From Ruminococcaceae bacterium UBA5295 (GTDB lineage: Bacteria; Bacillota; Clostridia; Oscillospirales; Acutalibacteraceae), in contig DHSD01000014.1 of the NCBI GenBank assembly GCA_002411365.1, forward strand, positions 1 to 63,035: a stretch of DNA of 63,035 nucleotides, in the 5' to 3' direction. Positions 1-9,019 of this stretch are shown here, piece by piece (position 1 is the stretch's first letter; each line of letters begins with the position of its first letter). Under the pieces are notes generated by a model, which worked only from the letters and a program-made list of their open reading frames with translations, was not told where the DNA came from and did not search any database. Made by a program: the position numbers and the translations under genes.

Positions 1-77
1 AATGTCAATCTTAATATGGTTTTCATCAAATATTGTCGCAGTTATACCCAGACAATGAAATTGTCCAGACTTTTCAT

Positions 78-1154
78 TTAATTTTTCGGTAAGGTTGGGG
101 AAGGCGGCAAAACAAACCGAAATCCCATTCCATCCCGAATATAGTGAAGATATGGTAAAGATTCGGGAGTCACGGCGCCTGCACAATTTACTTTGGCTTC
201 CGGCGGTAGATTCTGCCGTGCAATTTCAAGCTCCCCGGCATATCTCAAATAGTCCGTATTTGCTATAAAAATGCTTCCCATGTTTCTCGGCCCGCATTGT
301 TCGACGGGAAATGTTCTGCCTTCTGAAACATATTTCCTTGATTCCTGAGATCGTATCACATAATCACTGGAATCCGGACGGTCGTGATGGATTATCTCGG
401 CAAGGAAACGATATTCCGGCTTGATTTCGGCTTGCAGACTGATATATCCTTCCGCAAGTTCTTGAATCTGCCGGTAAACTGTGTCGCTTACGTCGATATC
501 TCCCACGAGGCAAATGTCTGTGTCACACTCCTGAAAGAGCTGGAGCATATTCAGCAGAACATGGCTGTTACGCTGCTTTTCAAGAGTTGGTAGGCCTTGA
601 TGCAAAGGCCCCCTAAACGATTTGTCCCCTGCTACAAACGCCATCGTTTTCATTCCGAGGCTGTGCATACGTTTATTGATTTTTTCCACACGCTCGACCG
701 ATAACCCGGTCAGTGGTTTAGGATAAAAGTTGTGGCATGTGCTGAATTTCGTAAAATCGGCATGCAGTCTTTGCAGTTCGGCAATTTCATCTTCTTTAAG
801 AGTACTGGCGTTAAATACCAGGTGAAAATCATGTGAAAGCTCCACCAGCTCCTCGCATGAAAAACCATAGTCCACTCTGAGATAAGAAATTGCCGTCTTT
901 TTCAGATCTTTGAAATTGCTGTATCCCATTTTTTTCAGCGTATACGGGCTGACGTCCGCAATCAGGGAAATCCCGAATTTCTTGCAGAGCCCCAAAAGAC
1001 TGCTGATTTGTTCCCTCCCATTTTTCGTATTTTCTTCAGCAATCTGCAGAGAAGTGAAGGCATACTTCATATGGGCGCGGTGTGCTTTTTTTATAATTTC
1101 CGCATTGCGGTCTGGGCCGGTGCTAAGGTACAAAGAAATTCCAAAGCCTTTCAT
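78..1154 (-). CDS. mupG: 6-phospho-N-acetylmuramidase MupG (DUF871 family)
   Basis: The 358-residue protein matches the MupG/DUF871 family, a TIM-barrel glycosidase that splits MurNAc-6-phosphate-GlcNAc in the cytoplasm during cell-wall recycling. The start MKGFGISLYLS fits the first barrel strand of the family, and a smaller C-terminal domain follows. An upstream ATG at 1175 lacks a ribosome binding site, whereas GGAGTG lies seven bases before the ATG at 1154, so I prefer the latter. The neighbours murQ and murR belong to the same pathway but lie on the opposite strand, with foreign sequence between. Function is known for the family; the local inversion is inference. Confidence 0.85.
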   Translation of the reverse strand: MKGFGISLYLSTGPDRNAEIIKKAHRAHMKYAFTSLQIAEENTKNGREQISSLLGLCKKFGISLIADVSPYTLKKMGYSNFKDLKKTAISYLRVDYGFSCEELVELSHDFHLVFNASTLKEDEIAELQRLHADFTKFSTCHNFYPKPLTGLSVERVEKINKRMHSLGMKTMAFVAGDKSFRGPLHQGLPTLEKQRNSHVLLNMLQLFQECDTDICLVGDIDVSDTVYRQIQELAEGYISLQAEIKPEYRFLAEIIHHDRPDSSDYVIRSQESRKYVSEGRTFPVEQCGPRNMGSIFIANTDYLRYAGELEIARQNLPPEAKVNCAGAVTPESLPYLHYIRDGMGFRFVLPPSPTLPKN

Positions 1155-1208
1155 GAATGACACTCCATTGGTCATGAATTTTTTATTGCAGCTGTTTTCT
1201 CACTGAAC

Positions 1209-1405
1209 CTACTGAATCGTTGCAGCCAAGAGGGACTTGCTGCCACCAATATAAATTTATGAGTGCTGTCCCGGTTTCCCAGCCGCCGTAATTTTATAGA
1301 AGTAATCTTTTCCACGGTGCGAAACAAGTTGAGTGCGGGAAATGTCAGGAGTACCGGCAACAAAGCTTGGGACTTTGTCGCTCTGGCTGGTTAACTGAAA
1401 CGTAT
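1209..1405 (-). pseudogene. Remnant of the C-terminal domain of an exported repeat/stalk-type protein
   Basis: Reading the minus strand from about 1405 gives a continuous peptide that resembles the last beta-rich domain of large exported clostridial proteins: TFQLTSQSDKVPSFVAGTP, then GKDYFYKITAAGKPGQ. An in-frame TAA at 1257-1259 interrupts it, after which IYIGGSKSLLAATIQ continues in the same frame to TAG at 1209. The pattern (VxG, then DYFYKITAxGKxGQ, then I-Y-I-G-G, then a final A-T-I) is what I remember of such domains, but no search was possible. It lies directly upstream of mupG and abuts the broken start of murQ. Confidence 0.5.
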
Positions 1406-1406
1406 T

Positions 1407-1961
1407 ATGATTTTGACTTGTAGGCGCACCGCGAACGACACGGTTGTTGGCCTTGCCGCAAGTGGAAGGACCCCATATGTAATCGGTGGCCTCGATTACG
1501 CTAATTCCATCGGTGCGCTGACCGGTGCCATCAGTTGTGTCCATAATGCCAGAATCTCCGAACATGCGGCCGTTAAAATTGAGGCAATCGTAGGGCCGGA
1601 AGTAATTACCGGCTCCACACGCATGAAAGCCGGCACCGCACAGAAAATGATTCTGAACATGATTTCTACTTCGCTGATGATAAAATACGGCAAAGTCTAT
1701 AAAAACCTGATGGTCGACGTTCAGCCGACAAACGAAAAGCTTGTCGAGCGTGCCAAACACATAATCATGTCCAGCAGCAAATGCAGCTATGAAGAAGCAT
1801 CCCAGTATCTTGAGCAAAGCGGCTGCAATGTGAAAATCGCGATTTGCATGGCAATCACTCACCTGCCGAAAGAAAACTGTGATATAATATTAAAAAATGC
1901 GAACGGAAATATTTCAAAGGCGATTCGTTCTTTAAAGCAGCATCCTGAAAATATTCAGTAA
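1407..1961 (+). pseudogene. murQ: N-acetylmuramic acid 6-phosphate etherase, C-terminal part only
   Basis: The frame encodes the C-terminal roughly 180 residues of MurQ, the etherase that converts MurNAc-6-phosphate to GlcNAc-6-phosphate and D-lactate. Visible motifs are GLAASGRTPYVIGGL, the signature GPEVITGSTRMKAGTAQK and LMVDVQPTNEKL. Full-length MurQ is about 300 residues; the N-terminal half with the first SIS-domain motifs is absent. Homology starts near TANDTVVG (about 1425), and the preceding bases belong to an inverted remnant of another gene. No ribosome binding site precedes the ATG at 1407. The fragment should be inactive; the breakpoint is genomic or an assembly artefact. Confidence 0.85.
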
Positions 1962-1984
1962 GCACGGAAGCAGGGAAGCAGTAA

Positions 1985-2821
1985 ATGAGTTGCATTTATA
2001 AAATACAGGAAGGCATGGCAAGCTACACTCCAACCGAGAAAAAAATTGCAAAATACATTCTGCAGAATTCAAATGAGGTAGTCCAAAGTTCCGCACAGGC
2101 TTTGGGCAGTGTGGTCGGAGTTTCCGCCGCAGCAGTAATTCGCTTTTCGCACAAACTCGGATACCGCGGCTTCACCGCTCTGAAAGTGGACCTTGCGCGC
2201 GACAGTAGCAAAGAGGCCATGAACTTTGACGACGTCATCGAGGAAGAAGACTCCATGGAAACCGTCGTGAACAAAGCTAAAAACCTGAATATGATGCTTC
2301 AGGACCAGGCTTACCGCCTGCTGAATGCCGAAAATCTTGCCCAAGCCGTTCAGGCGCTTTTAAAATGCCAGACGATTTATCTGTTCGGAGTCAGCGGATC
2401 CGGCATCGTCTGCATGGATTTTATGGAGAAACTTTCGCGCATCAACCGCCGCGTCGTCTATCACAATGATTTTCATGATCAGCTCGCTTCTGCCGCCCAT
2501 ATGTCAAGCCAAGATGTCGCCATTGCAATCAGTTACAGCGGGAAAACGCATGAAGTAAATACCGCCATGAAGGTTGCCAAGGAAACCGGCGCCGTGACAA
2601 TTGCCGTCACCCAGTTTCGCAAGACACCGCTGTCAAAGCTTTCAGACATTCTGCTCTATGTTCCCACTACGGAACGTGAACTGCGGCTTGGTGCCATCGC
2701 TTCCCGAAACGCTTCCCTTATCGTCACCGACCTTCTTTACCTCGGTCTTGCAAAGAGCAATATGAAGCAGACCAAGGAATATCTTGTAAAAACGCGCAAT
2801 GCCATTAACAAGTTAAAGTAG
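1985..2821 (+). CDS. murR: MurR/RpiR family transcriptional regulator
   Basis: This 278-residue protein has the RpiR layout: an N-terminal helix-turn-helix (residues about 1-77, with YTPTEKKIAKYIL and VSAAAVIRFSHKLGYRG) and a C-terminal SIS sugar-phosphate binding domain (about 125-260, with LFGVSGSGIVCMDF and AISYSGKTHEV). It begins 23 bases after the murQ fragment, which argues for control of MurNAc-6-phosphate catabolism. Proteins of this type sense sugar phosphates and usually repress the adjacent catabolic genes. With murQ truncated, the regulon may be partly decayed. The family call is firm; the ligand is inferred from context. Confidence 0.8.
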   Translation: MSCIYKIQEGMASYTPTEKKIAKYILQNSNEVVQSSAQALGSVVGVSAAAVIRFSHKLGYRGFTALKVDLARDSSKEAMNFDDVIEEEDSMETVVNKAKNLNMMLQDQAYRLLNAENLAQAVQALLKCQTIYLFGVSGSGIVCMDFMEKLSRINRRVVYHNDFHDQLASAAHMSSQDVAIAISYSGKTHEVNTAMKVAKETGAVTIAVTQFRKTPLSKLSDILLYVPTTERELRLGAIASRNASLIVTDLLYLGLAKSNMKQTKEYLVKTRNAINKLK

Positions 2822-3044
2822 GATGGAGATTCAGTGTGAACGTCAAACTGATTGCGCTTACCATCATGTGTTCTTTAGTAATTGACATAGAGCCTATAGT
2901 TTGAAGCCGTCAAAAATGATGAATTATACGCGTGTTTACATTTTTTTTAGATTCTATTCATAAAAATATAAATCTGTAATCATACCTTTTTCATAGTAAG
3001 GGTGCATAATAGAATCACGGTGAAATTACGAAAGGGTGATTGAA

Positions 3045-4628
3045 TTGTTTGGCTCCAACAATTATGGCAAGGACGGAAAAAACAGCAGAAAAAACAGTAG
3101 TAGAAATGAAAATACGTCTGGCTTTTCCAGCGGGAAAGGCAGTGCCAATGACGAAACAAAAGGAACTGTGTGGGACGGTGACTGTTATCATGGCTATTAC
3201 GGCGGTGAAAACAAGGAAGAAACGGGCTCACACAGCAGTTATACTTCTTCAAGTTCACCGTCAGGCAGTTTTAAGAGCGACAGCTCAGGCAAGTCAAACC
3301 AGTATAATGCAAGTTACTTTAGCGGTGGCAATGTTCCGCCATACCGCCCGTATAGTTCATATCAGCCAGCGCCAGGCAACATGACAGTCCCTTCTGAAAA
3401 GCCTAAGAAGCATACACTGCGCCGTGTACTTGTTGGAGTCCTCGCGTGCCTTGTTGTTTCGGCCGGATCAATTGCCGGATTTGCCGCACTGATTAATAAC
3501 GGTACAATTAAGCTGCAGCCGGGCAATTCTGGAGCGGCATTCACCATTGTCAAAAATGCTTCTAAAAACAATACTGCGTCAGCAATAAATACTAATACTA
3601 CAACTTCTGGCTTCACAAAGCAGCAAGTTGCCCAAAAAGTCCTCCCGTCTGTAGTCTGCATTGAAAATTATTCCAATCAGAAGACAACAACACGCGGACG
3701 CACAGACCGCTACAGTTTTGGCGATGACGACGCTTATAATAGCAGTGGTAGTGGTAATACCGATGGTTCAGGCCAAAGTGACGTTTCACCTTCAAGTGAA
3801 GGCAGCGGCATTATTATGACGGCTGATGGTTATATAATCACAAACGCCCATGTCGTTTCAAGTGCTGCTTCACTGAAAGTTGTGCTTTATAACGGCAAAA
3901 CATATGCTGCAAAGCTGATTGGCAGTGACAACATTACAGACCTTGCCCTTGTTAAAATTAATGCCAAAGGCCTTACTGCTGCTGAATTCGGTTCAAGCAA
4001 TGACATGCAGGTAGCAGACACTGTAATTGCAGTTGGCAATCCGGGCGGGATGGAATTCAACTCAAGCGTAACAACAGGCTGTGTTTCTGCGCTGAACCGT
4101 CAGGTCACAAATTCTGAAACAGGATACACCATGAAATGCATTCAGACAGATGCGGCTATCAACCCGGGCAATTCAGGTGGCCCGCTCGTAAACATGAAAG
4201 GGCAGGTAATCGGCATCAATTCTTCGAAAATCGTTTCAACAGGCTATGAAGGCCTTGGCTTTGCAATCCCAATAGATACGGCGCAGCCGGTTATCACTCA
4301 GCTAAAGCAGTATGGCTATGTAAAAGACCGTGCAATGCTCGGCATTGCCGGCACCTATATAGACAGCATGACAGCACAGTTTTACGGGCTTTCAACAGGA
4401 ATGTATGTCGCTTCAATTTCAAGCCAGTATATTTCGGCGGCAGGCATTCAAAAAGGCGATGTGATTACAAAGATAGACGGCAAAGCGGTCACAAATCAGA
4501 ACACGATTTCTTCTGTAATAGCTTCTAAAAAGCCTGGAGATACGGTAACGCTGACAGTCTCACGATCTTCAACTAACAAGACGTTTACTGCTTCTGTCAA
4601 ACTGACGCAAGCAACCGGAAAGTCATAA
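3045..4628 (+). CDS. HtrA/DegP-like membrane-anchored serine protease with PDZ domain
   Basis: The protein (about 527 residues) has a long Ser/Asn/Gly-rich cytoplasmic N-terminus, one transmembrane helix near residues 125-150, an S1C protease domain and a C-terminal PDZ domain. Catalytic residues are visible as His in NAHVV, Asp in DLALV and Ser in NPGNSGGPLV. It acts in quality control of exported proteins at the outer membrane face. I chose TTG at 3045, six bases after AAAGGGTG; a GTG at 3036 overlaps that site. A strong terminator follows, so the gene appears monocistronic. A low-complexity Gly/Ser insert lies between residues 220 and 250. Confidence 0.85.
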   Translation: MFGSNNYGKDGKNSRKNSSRNENTSGFSSGKGSANDETKGTVWDGDCYHGYYGGENKEETGSHSSYTSSSSPSGSFKSDSSGKSNQYNASYFSGGNVPPYRPYSSYQPAPGNMTVPSEKPKKHTLRRVLVGVLACLVVSAGSIAGFAALINNGTIKLQPGNSGAAFTIVKNASKNNTASAINTNTTTSGFTKQQVAQKVLPSVVCIENYSNQKTTTRGRTDRYSFGDDDAYNSSGSGNTDGSGQSDVSPSSEGSGIIMTADGYIITNAHVVSSAASLKVVLYNGKTYAAKLIGSDNITDLALVKINAKGLTAAEFGSSNDMQVADTVIAVGNPGGMEFNSSVTTGCVSALNRQVTNSETGYTMKCIQTDAAINPGNSGGPLVNMKGQVIGINSSKIVSTGYEGLGFAIPIDTAQPVITQLKQYGYVKDRAMLGIAGTYIDSMTAQFYGLSTGMYVASISSQYISAAGIQKGDVITKIDGKAVTNQNTISSVIASKKPGDTVTLTVSRSSTNKTFTASVKLTQATGKS

Positions 4629-4644
4629 TCCAACAAAGAATTAT

Positions 4645-4680
4645 CCCCCGTCAGTTCAAAGCTGACGGGGGTTTCTTTTT
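4645..4680 (+). terminator. Intrinsic terminator after the htrA-like gene
   Basis: A ten-base-pair GC-rich stem (CCCCCGTCAG with CTGACGGGGG, 4645-4654 and 4662-4671) is followed by GTTTCTTTTT. It lies 17 bases past the stop codon and between convergent genes. Confidence 0.9.
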
Positions 4681-4694
4681 GCCTGTATGCAATT

Positions 4695-5192
4695 TCAGCA
4701 GTTTTCTGAAAGGCTGGCTAATTCCTCTGCAATTTTTCGCCCGTAATTCAAATAGACTGATTTTGGGATTTTCCCGGAAAGCCCGTATTTTACCTTAATG
4801 CGTGCTAAAATATCAGGTACCATCTTCAGGACTTCATAAGGGTCATCTGGGAGAAGAACAATTGTCTGGTCGATGCTTTCAATCAAGTAGCCCAATTTTT
4901 TTTGGCCATAAAGTTTCATGATACCTTTAGGTTCGCCATCACTGTCTGGCAATACGTGCAGAGTATTGAAGATGCATCCGGCACATACCGGGTGTTTACC
5001 GGATGCAGAGCCGACGATAAAAACAATGGGGTAAAGCTTAAGAAGGTGGGCAATATTGCTGTTTAGCTCAGATTTCTGTACACATGCCCGGACTTCAGGG
5101 ACTTCAATTCCAAAATATCCTGCGAAGCGGCTCAGGATATGCTGGCAAGCTGAAGTGCACCGGGCCTGAAAGAACAGCAGCCCTGCTTCCAT
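4695..5192 (-). CDS. Small protein resembling a molybdopterin-binding (MoaB/CinA-like) domain
   Basis: I do not recognise a named family for this 165-residue protein. Its middle and C-terminal parts recall the MoaB-type fold found in CinA: IVFIVGSASGKHPVCAG occupies the place of the glycine-rich TGGLGPTGDD loop, and KLGYLIESIDQTIVLLPDDP with YEVLKMVPDILARI resembles the CinA segment MLPGPPSELFPML. The GGxGPT motif itself is absent, so cofactor binding may be lost. It starts 18 bases after cinA with its own AAAGGAAGGG site and is probably the last gene of that operon. A degenerate CinA-related paralogue is the working idea. Confidence 0.5.
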   Translation of the reverse strand: MEAGLLFFQARCTSACQHILSRFAGYFGIEVPEVRACVQKSELNSNIAHLLKLYPIVFIVGSASGKHPVCAGCIFNTLHVLPDSDGEPKGIMKLYGQKKLGYLIESIDQTIVLLPDDPYEVLKMVPDILARIKVKYGLSGKIPKSVYLNYGRKIAEELASLSENC

Positions 5193-5210
5193 TGTTTCGG
5201 TCCCTTCCTT

Positions 5211-6491
5211 TCAGCTTTTTTCCCGCGAGTATGCGGCGTTCTCCATGCCGCCGAGGTTGAGCACTCTGCGGCGTATCATGTCGAGGGCATTTGACGCGGC
5301 AAGAAAGCGTATATAGCTGCGCCCTTTGCTGCAGCCGGAACGATGCATTTCACGCACCCATATATCGTTGCAGTCGCTTAAGGCGATATAGACAAGGCCT
5401 ACCGGCTTTTCCGGAGTTCCGCCATCTGGGCCTGCAAGGCCTGTTATGCCTATGCCGAAATCAGCTCCTGAGCGCCTTCTTATACCTTGCGCCATAAACT
5501 TCGCAACCTGTGGGCTAACAGCGCCATACCTTGCAAGAACATCTTCAGGTACGCCGAGAAGCTGCATCTTGACATCATTAGAGTAAGTGACAGCACCCAT
5601 ATGAAATACAGATGAAGAACCGGGTATATCTGTAATGCGCTTTGCAAGCAGTCCGCCGGTGCATGACTCTGCTGTTGCGACTGTAAGGCATTTTTTGGCA
5701 AGAAGATGAACAACGGTTTCTTCAAGGCTGTCGACATCAACGCCATAGCAGAACTCACCGAGACGCTTTTTAAGGCCCTCCACTACAGGCCCGCACATAG
5801 CGGCAGCTTTTTCGTGGCTTTCGGCGCGTGCAGTGACACGCACGAACATTTCGCCGTCTTTTGCGTAAGTTGCGCATGTTGGATTTTCTTTTGCACATAA
5901 ATCGGAAATCTGTTCGGCGACGTACCCTTCGCCAAGGCCGAAAACATGGACCATGCGTGAGACGATTGAAGCCTGGCTGGTGCTTTTCAAAAGAAATGGA
6001 ATCGCATATTTTTTCAGCATTGGGAAAAGTTCCGACGGGGGCCCGGGCAGCATGGCGACGAGGCACCCGCTTTCAGCACGGAACCCGCATCCGGGAGCAG
6101 TACCTATATCATTGGGGAAAACCGTGCAGCCTTCGGGAAGCATTGCCTGTTTTTTCTGTGTCTCGCCGAGGGAGCGTCCGGCAAAATATTTTTCAATGTG
6201 TTCCATGCTTGTCTTGTCCATAACGAGCTTTTTACCTGCGCATGAAGCTACGGTCTCTTTTGTAAGGTCGTCGCCTGTTGGCCCAAGGCCGCCCGTGGTG
6301 ATTAGTATGTCGCTGCGGTGCATGGCAGTTTCCACCGCGTCTTTCAGGCGTTCGGGATTGTCGCCGACCGTGCAGTTGTAAAGCAGGTTGATACCTGCGG
6401 CTGAAAGCTCGCGCGCTACGAACGAGGCGTCAGTGTTAATTGTATGACCGAGAAGCAGCTCTGTACCGACGGAAATAATTTCAGCATTCAT
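5211..6491 (-). CDS. cinA: CinA, nicotinamide-nucleotide amidase / competence-damage protein
   Basis: The 426-residue protein has both CinA domains. Residues 1-170 form the molybdopterin-binding-like domain (VGTELLLGHTINTDA, TTGGLGPTGDDLTKE, AMLPGPPSELFPM). The C-terminal domain from about 255 carries ATAESCTGGLLAKRITDIPGS and IGITGLAGPDGGTPEKPVGL, typical of pyridine-nucleotide amidases. The family hydrolyses NMN or ADP-ribose-type compounds. It starts 12 bases after thiI behind AAGGAG and belongs to the nifS-thiI-cinA operon. The length is normal for a two-domain CinA. Confidence 0.92.
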   Translation of the reverse strand: MNAEIISVGTELLLGHTINTDASFVARELSAAGINLLYNCTVGDNPERLKDAVETAMHRSDILITTGGLGPTGDDLTKETVASCAGKKLVMDKTSMEHIEKYFAGRSLGETQKKQAMLPEGCTVFPNDIGTAPGCGFRAESGCLVAMLPGPPSELFPMLKKYAIPFLLKSTSQASIVSRMVHVFGLGEGYVAEQISDLCAKENPTCATYAKDGEMFVRVTARAESHEKAAAMCGPVVEGLKKRLGEFCYGVDVDSLEETVVHLLAKKCLTVATAESCTGGLLAKRITDIPGSSSVFHMGAVTYSNDVKMQLLGVPEDVLARYGAVSPQVAKFMAQGIRRRSGADFGIGITGLAGPDGGTPEKPVGLVYIALSDCNDIWVREMHRSGCSKGRSYIRFLAASNALDMIRRRVLNLGGMENAAYSREKS

Positions 6492-6503
6492 GATAGTTAC
6501 TCC

Positions 6504-7679
6504 TTACCGGTTTGGTTCGATTTTCGTTATTTTGGCTCCGGAAACGCAGTTTTCAATAAGGCCGTCTACATCAAGCGTTTCTTCTGCCTGACAGACAAAT
6601 TTGAGCACTGGATGAGTGCGCGGATGGCGCGGTGTGAAAACTGTGCAGCAGTCCTCATACGGAAGGATAGACAGATCGTATGTGTCAATGCGCCTTGCAA
6701 TGGAGATGATATCGACTTTATCCATTCCTATCAGCGGCCTAAAGACGGGCATACCGGCGGCATCGTCGGTGCATACAATGGCGGGTAGAGTCTGGCTGGC
6801 GACCTGCCCGAGGCTTTCGCCTGTGATAAGCGCGCCGCACCCTTCGCGCTGCGCTATTTTTTCTGCTGCCCGCATCATGAAGCGGCGCATTATCACAGTG
6901 AACAAATTCTCAGGGCATTTTGAGAGGATTTCTTCCTGCACTTTGGCAAACGGCACTGTAAACATTGTCATATGGCCCGCATACTCACCTACGCGCCGCA
7001 GCAGATCGGCTGCTTTCTGTTCTGCACGCTCGCTCGTGTATGGCGGGCTTGCAAAATGTATGGCTGTAAGCTCTACGCCGCGACGCGCCATCATCCACGC
7101 AGCGACCGGACTATCTATGCCACCGCTTATAAGAACGGCCGCTTTGCCGCCTGTGCCCACGGGTATGCCGCCTGCGCCGCGCTTTGAGTTGCCGTGAACG
7201 TAGGCTGCGAAGTCACGCACTTCAACTCGCACCGTATATTCAGGATTATGGACGTCTACTTTAAGGCTGGGAAATTTTTTCTGCAAAAAGCTGCCGACTT
7301 CTGTGCAGATCTGCGGCGATTTGAGCGGAAACTTCTTGTCAGAGCGTTTGCATTCCACCTTAAATGTTTTCACAGCAGAGAGCTCTTTATACAGATATTC
7401 ATATGCGGCTGAGCAGATGGCTGAGATGTTTTTCTCAGTTTCACATGCGCGTGAGTATGTGGCAATGCCGAATATTTTTGAAATGCGTTTTTCTGCATCA
7501 CCGAGGTCGGCGCCGTCTTTAGGCGTTATATACACGGTAGACTGGCGTTCGTTTATATCAAAGCTTCCGAGGCTGCATATCCTGCGGCGTATGTTTTTGA
7601 GGAGGACATCTTCAAATGTGCGCCTGTTAAGGCCCTTGAGAACGACTTCGCCAAGCTTTACCAATAGAATTTCTTTCAT
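6504..7679 (-). CDS. thiI: tRNA 4-thiouridine synthase ThiI
   Basis: The 391-residue protein begins MKEILLVKLGEVVLKG, the usual ThiI N-terminus (ferredoxin-like fold followed by a THUMP domain). The PP-loop ATP-binding motif ISGGIDSPVAAWMMARRG is near residue 183. The C-terminal rhodanese domain of enterobacterial ThiI is missing, as is normal in Firmicutes, so sulfur must come directly from a desulfurase. That fits the cysteine desulfurase encoded 13 bases upstream. The enzyme makes s4U at tRNA position 8 and can act in thiamine thiazole synthesis. The start has AAGGAG at good spacing. Confidence 0.93.
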   Translation of the reverse strand: MKEILLVKLGEVVLKGLNRRTFEDVLLKNIRRRICSLGSFDINERQSTVYITPKDGADLGDAEKRISKIFGIATYSRACETEKNISAICSAAYEYLYKELSAVKTFKVECKRSDKKFPLKSPQICTEVGSFLQKKFPSLKVDVHNPEYTVRVEVRDFAAYVHGNSKRGAGGIPVGTGGKAAVLISGGIDSPVAAWMMARRGVELTAIHFASPPYTSERAEQKAADLLRRVGEYAGHMTMFTVPFAKVQEEILSKCPENLFTVIMRRFMMRAAEKIAQREGCGALITGESLGQVASQTLPAIVCTDDAAGMPVFRPLIGMDKVDIISIARRIDTYDLSILPYEDCCTVFTPRHPRTHPVLKFVCQAEETLDVDGLIENCVSGAKITKIEPNR

Positions 7680-7692
7680 GTTTTCTCCTTCA

Positions 7693-8835
7693 CTACAGCG
7701 GCCGCCTGACGATAGCTTTCATACCTTCGCGGAAAACGGAGAGGAAAATTTTAGCTTCGTCAATGGTATTGTAGCGGCAAAAACTGAGCCGCAGGGCTGA
7801 TGCGACGCGCTCGCGCGGCAGGCCCATAGCTTTAAGCACATGGCTTTCATGGCCTTTGGAGCACGCGGAGCCTGAAGAAACATATATGCCGTGTTCGGAA
7901 AGAAAATGGAGCATGGTTTCTGCCCTTACACCGCCAGCGGAAAAGTTGAGGATATATGGCAATGCGTCATCTGGAGAATTTATCGCAACGCCTTCAATTT
8001 CAGAAAGCCCCTTCCTTAGGAACATATTCAGTTCTTTCATGGCAGCCATCTCTTTGTTAAGGTCGGGCAGAGCGTTTACAGCGGTACCGAGGGCTGCTAT
8101 GAGCGGCATGCTTTCGGTGCCGGGGCGCATGTCCTTTTCCTGGCCGCCACCATATGTAAGCGGCACAATGTGGACGCCTTTCCGCACATAAAGCGCGCCT
8201 ATGCCTTTAGGCGCGTGTATTTTATGCCCGCTTACGCTGATCAAATCGGCGCGCAGGCGGTGCGCATGCAGGGGTAGCTTGCCGAAAGCCTGCACTGCGT
8301 CGATGTGGAGCAGCGCAGGAGCCTTCTTTTCTTCAATGGCATCGGCAGCAGCCTCCACGGGCAGAATACTGCCAACCTCGTTGTTTACACGCATCATGCT
8401 TACAAGTATGGTGTCGGGGGTAATCGCACTGCGCACCTGCTTCGGGTCAATTTTGCCCCGTTTGTCGGGCTTCAGGTAAACAATTTCGAAACCCTTTTGC
8501 TCAAGGTGCTTTGCCGTTTTCAAAACGGAATGGTGTTCTATGGCAGTTGTAACTATGCGCTTGCCGCGCTTTTTTCTGGCTTCGGCAGCGCCTTCGATAG
8601 CTATGTTATTGCTTTCAGTGCCGCCGGATGTGAAATAGATCTCTTCCGGCTGGGCACCCAGGAAAGAAGACACTGCCTCGCGTGCGGCGCGAAGCTCTTG
8701 CTCGGCGCGGAAGCCGAGGGCGTGCATGGAAGAGGGATTGCCGTAATTCTGTGTCATCATTTCCATTGCTTTCCGGGCTGCCTCAGGGCAGACGCGGGTA
8801 GTGGCAGAATTATCGAAATATATCTCCGTCAACAA
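7693..8835 (-). CDS. Cysteine desulfurase, NifS/IscS class
   Basis: The 380-residue protein is a class V aminotransferase-fold desulfurase. It has YFDNSATTR at the N-terminus, the PLP lysine in SGHKIHAPKG, and the catalytic cysteine in SSGSACSKG near residue 325. It releases sulfur from cysteine as a persulfide. The placement directly before thiI matches the dedicated NifZ-ThiI pairs of Bacillota, so tRNA thiolation is the likely destination of the sulfur. The start is TTG at 8835, with GGAGGT about eight bases upstream; no better ATG exists. It is the first gene of a four-gene operon. Confidence 0.9.
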   Translation of the reverse strand: MLTEIYFDNSATTRVCPEAARKAMEMMTQNYGNPSSMHALGFRAEQELRAAREAVSSFLGAQPEEIYFTSGGTESNNIAIEGAAEARKKRGKRIVTTAIEHHSVLKTAKHLEQKGFEIVYLKPDKRGKIDPKQVRSAITPDTILVSMMRVNNEVGSILPVEAAADAIEEKKAPALLHIDAVQAFGKLPLHAHRLRADLISVSGHKIHAPKGIGALYVRKGVHIVPLTYGGGQEKDMRPGTESMPLIAALGTAVNALPDLNKEMAAMKELNMFLRKGLSEIEGVAINSPDDALPYILNFSAGGVRAETMLHFLSEHGIYVSSGSACSKGHESHVLKAMGLPRERVASALRLSFCRYNTIDEAKIFLSVFREGMKAIVRRPL

Positions 8836-8985
8836 AAATTACCTCCGATGAATTTCTGGTGTTATTATACCACATTCACTGTGAATATGGTATTACGAAG
8901 CGTGGTACATGGTTTTTGAAAACTTTGCACAAAATGCCGTGCCCTATATTTTTCAGGAAACATAAAATTAAATCTGAAAAAACGC

Positions 8986-9013
8986 TTGACAAATTTTTAA
9001 CTAATGGTATCAT
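8986..9013 (+). promoter_or_regulatory. Sigma-A-type promoter of the folded leader and ABC importer
   Basis: TTGACA (8986-8991) and TATCAT (9008-9013) are separated by 16 bases. Transcription would begin near 9020, directly before the folded RNA at 9042-9294. Confidence 0.75.
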
Positions 9014-9019
9014 AGACAT

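Noticed and set aside
1257..1862. Long minus-strand frame across murQ
   Set aside because: Most of it is the antisense of murQ; only the part below about 1405 resembles a real coding remnant.
2836..2904. GTG-started 22-codon frame after murR
   Set aside because: It has no convincing ribosome site or similarity and probably arises by chance.
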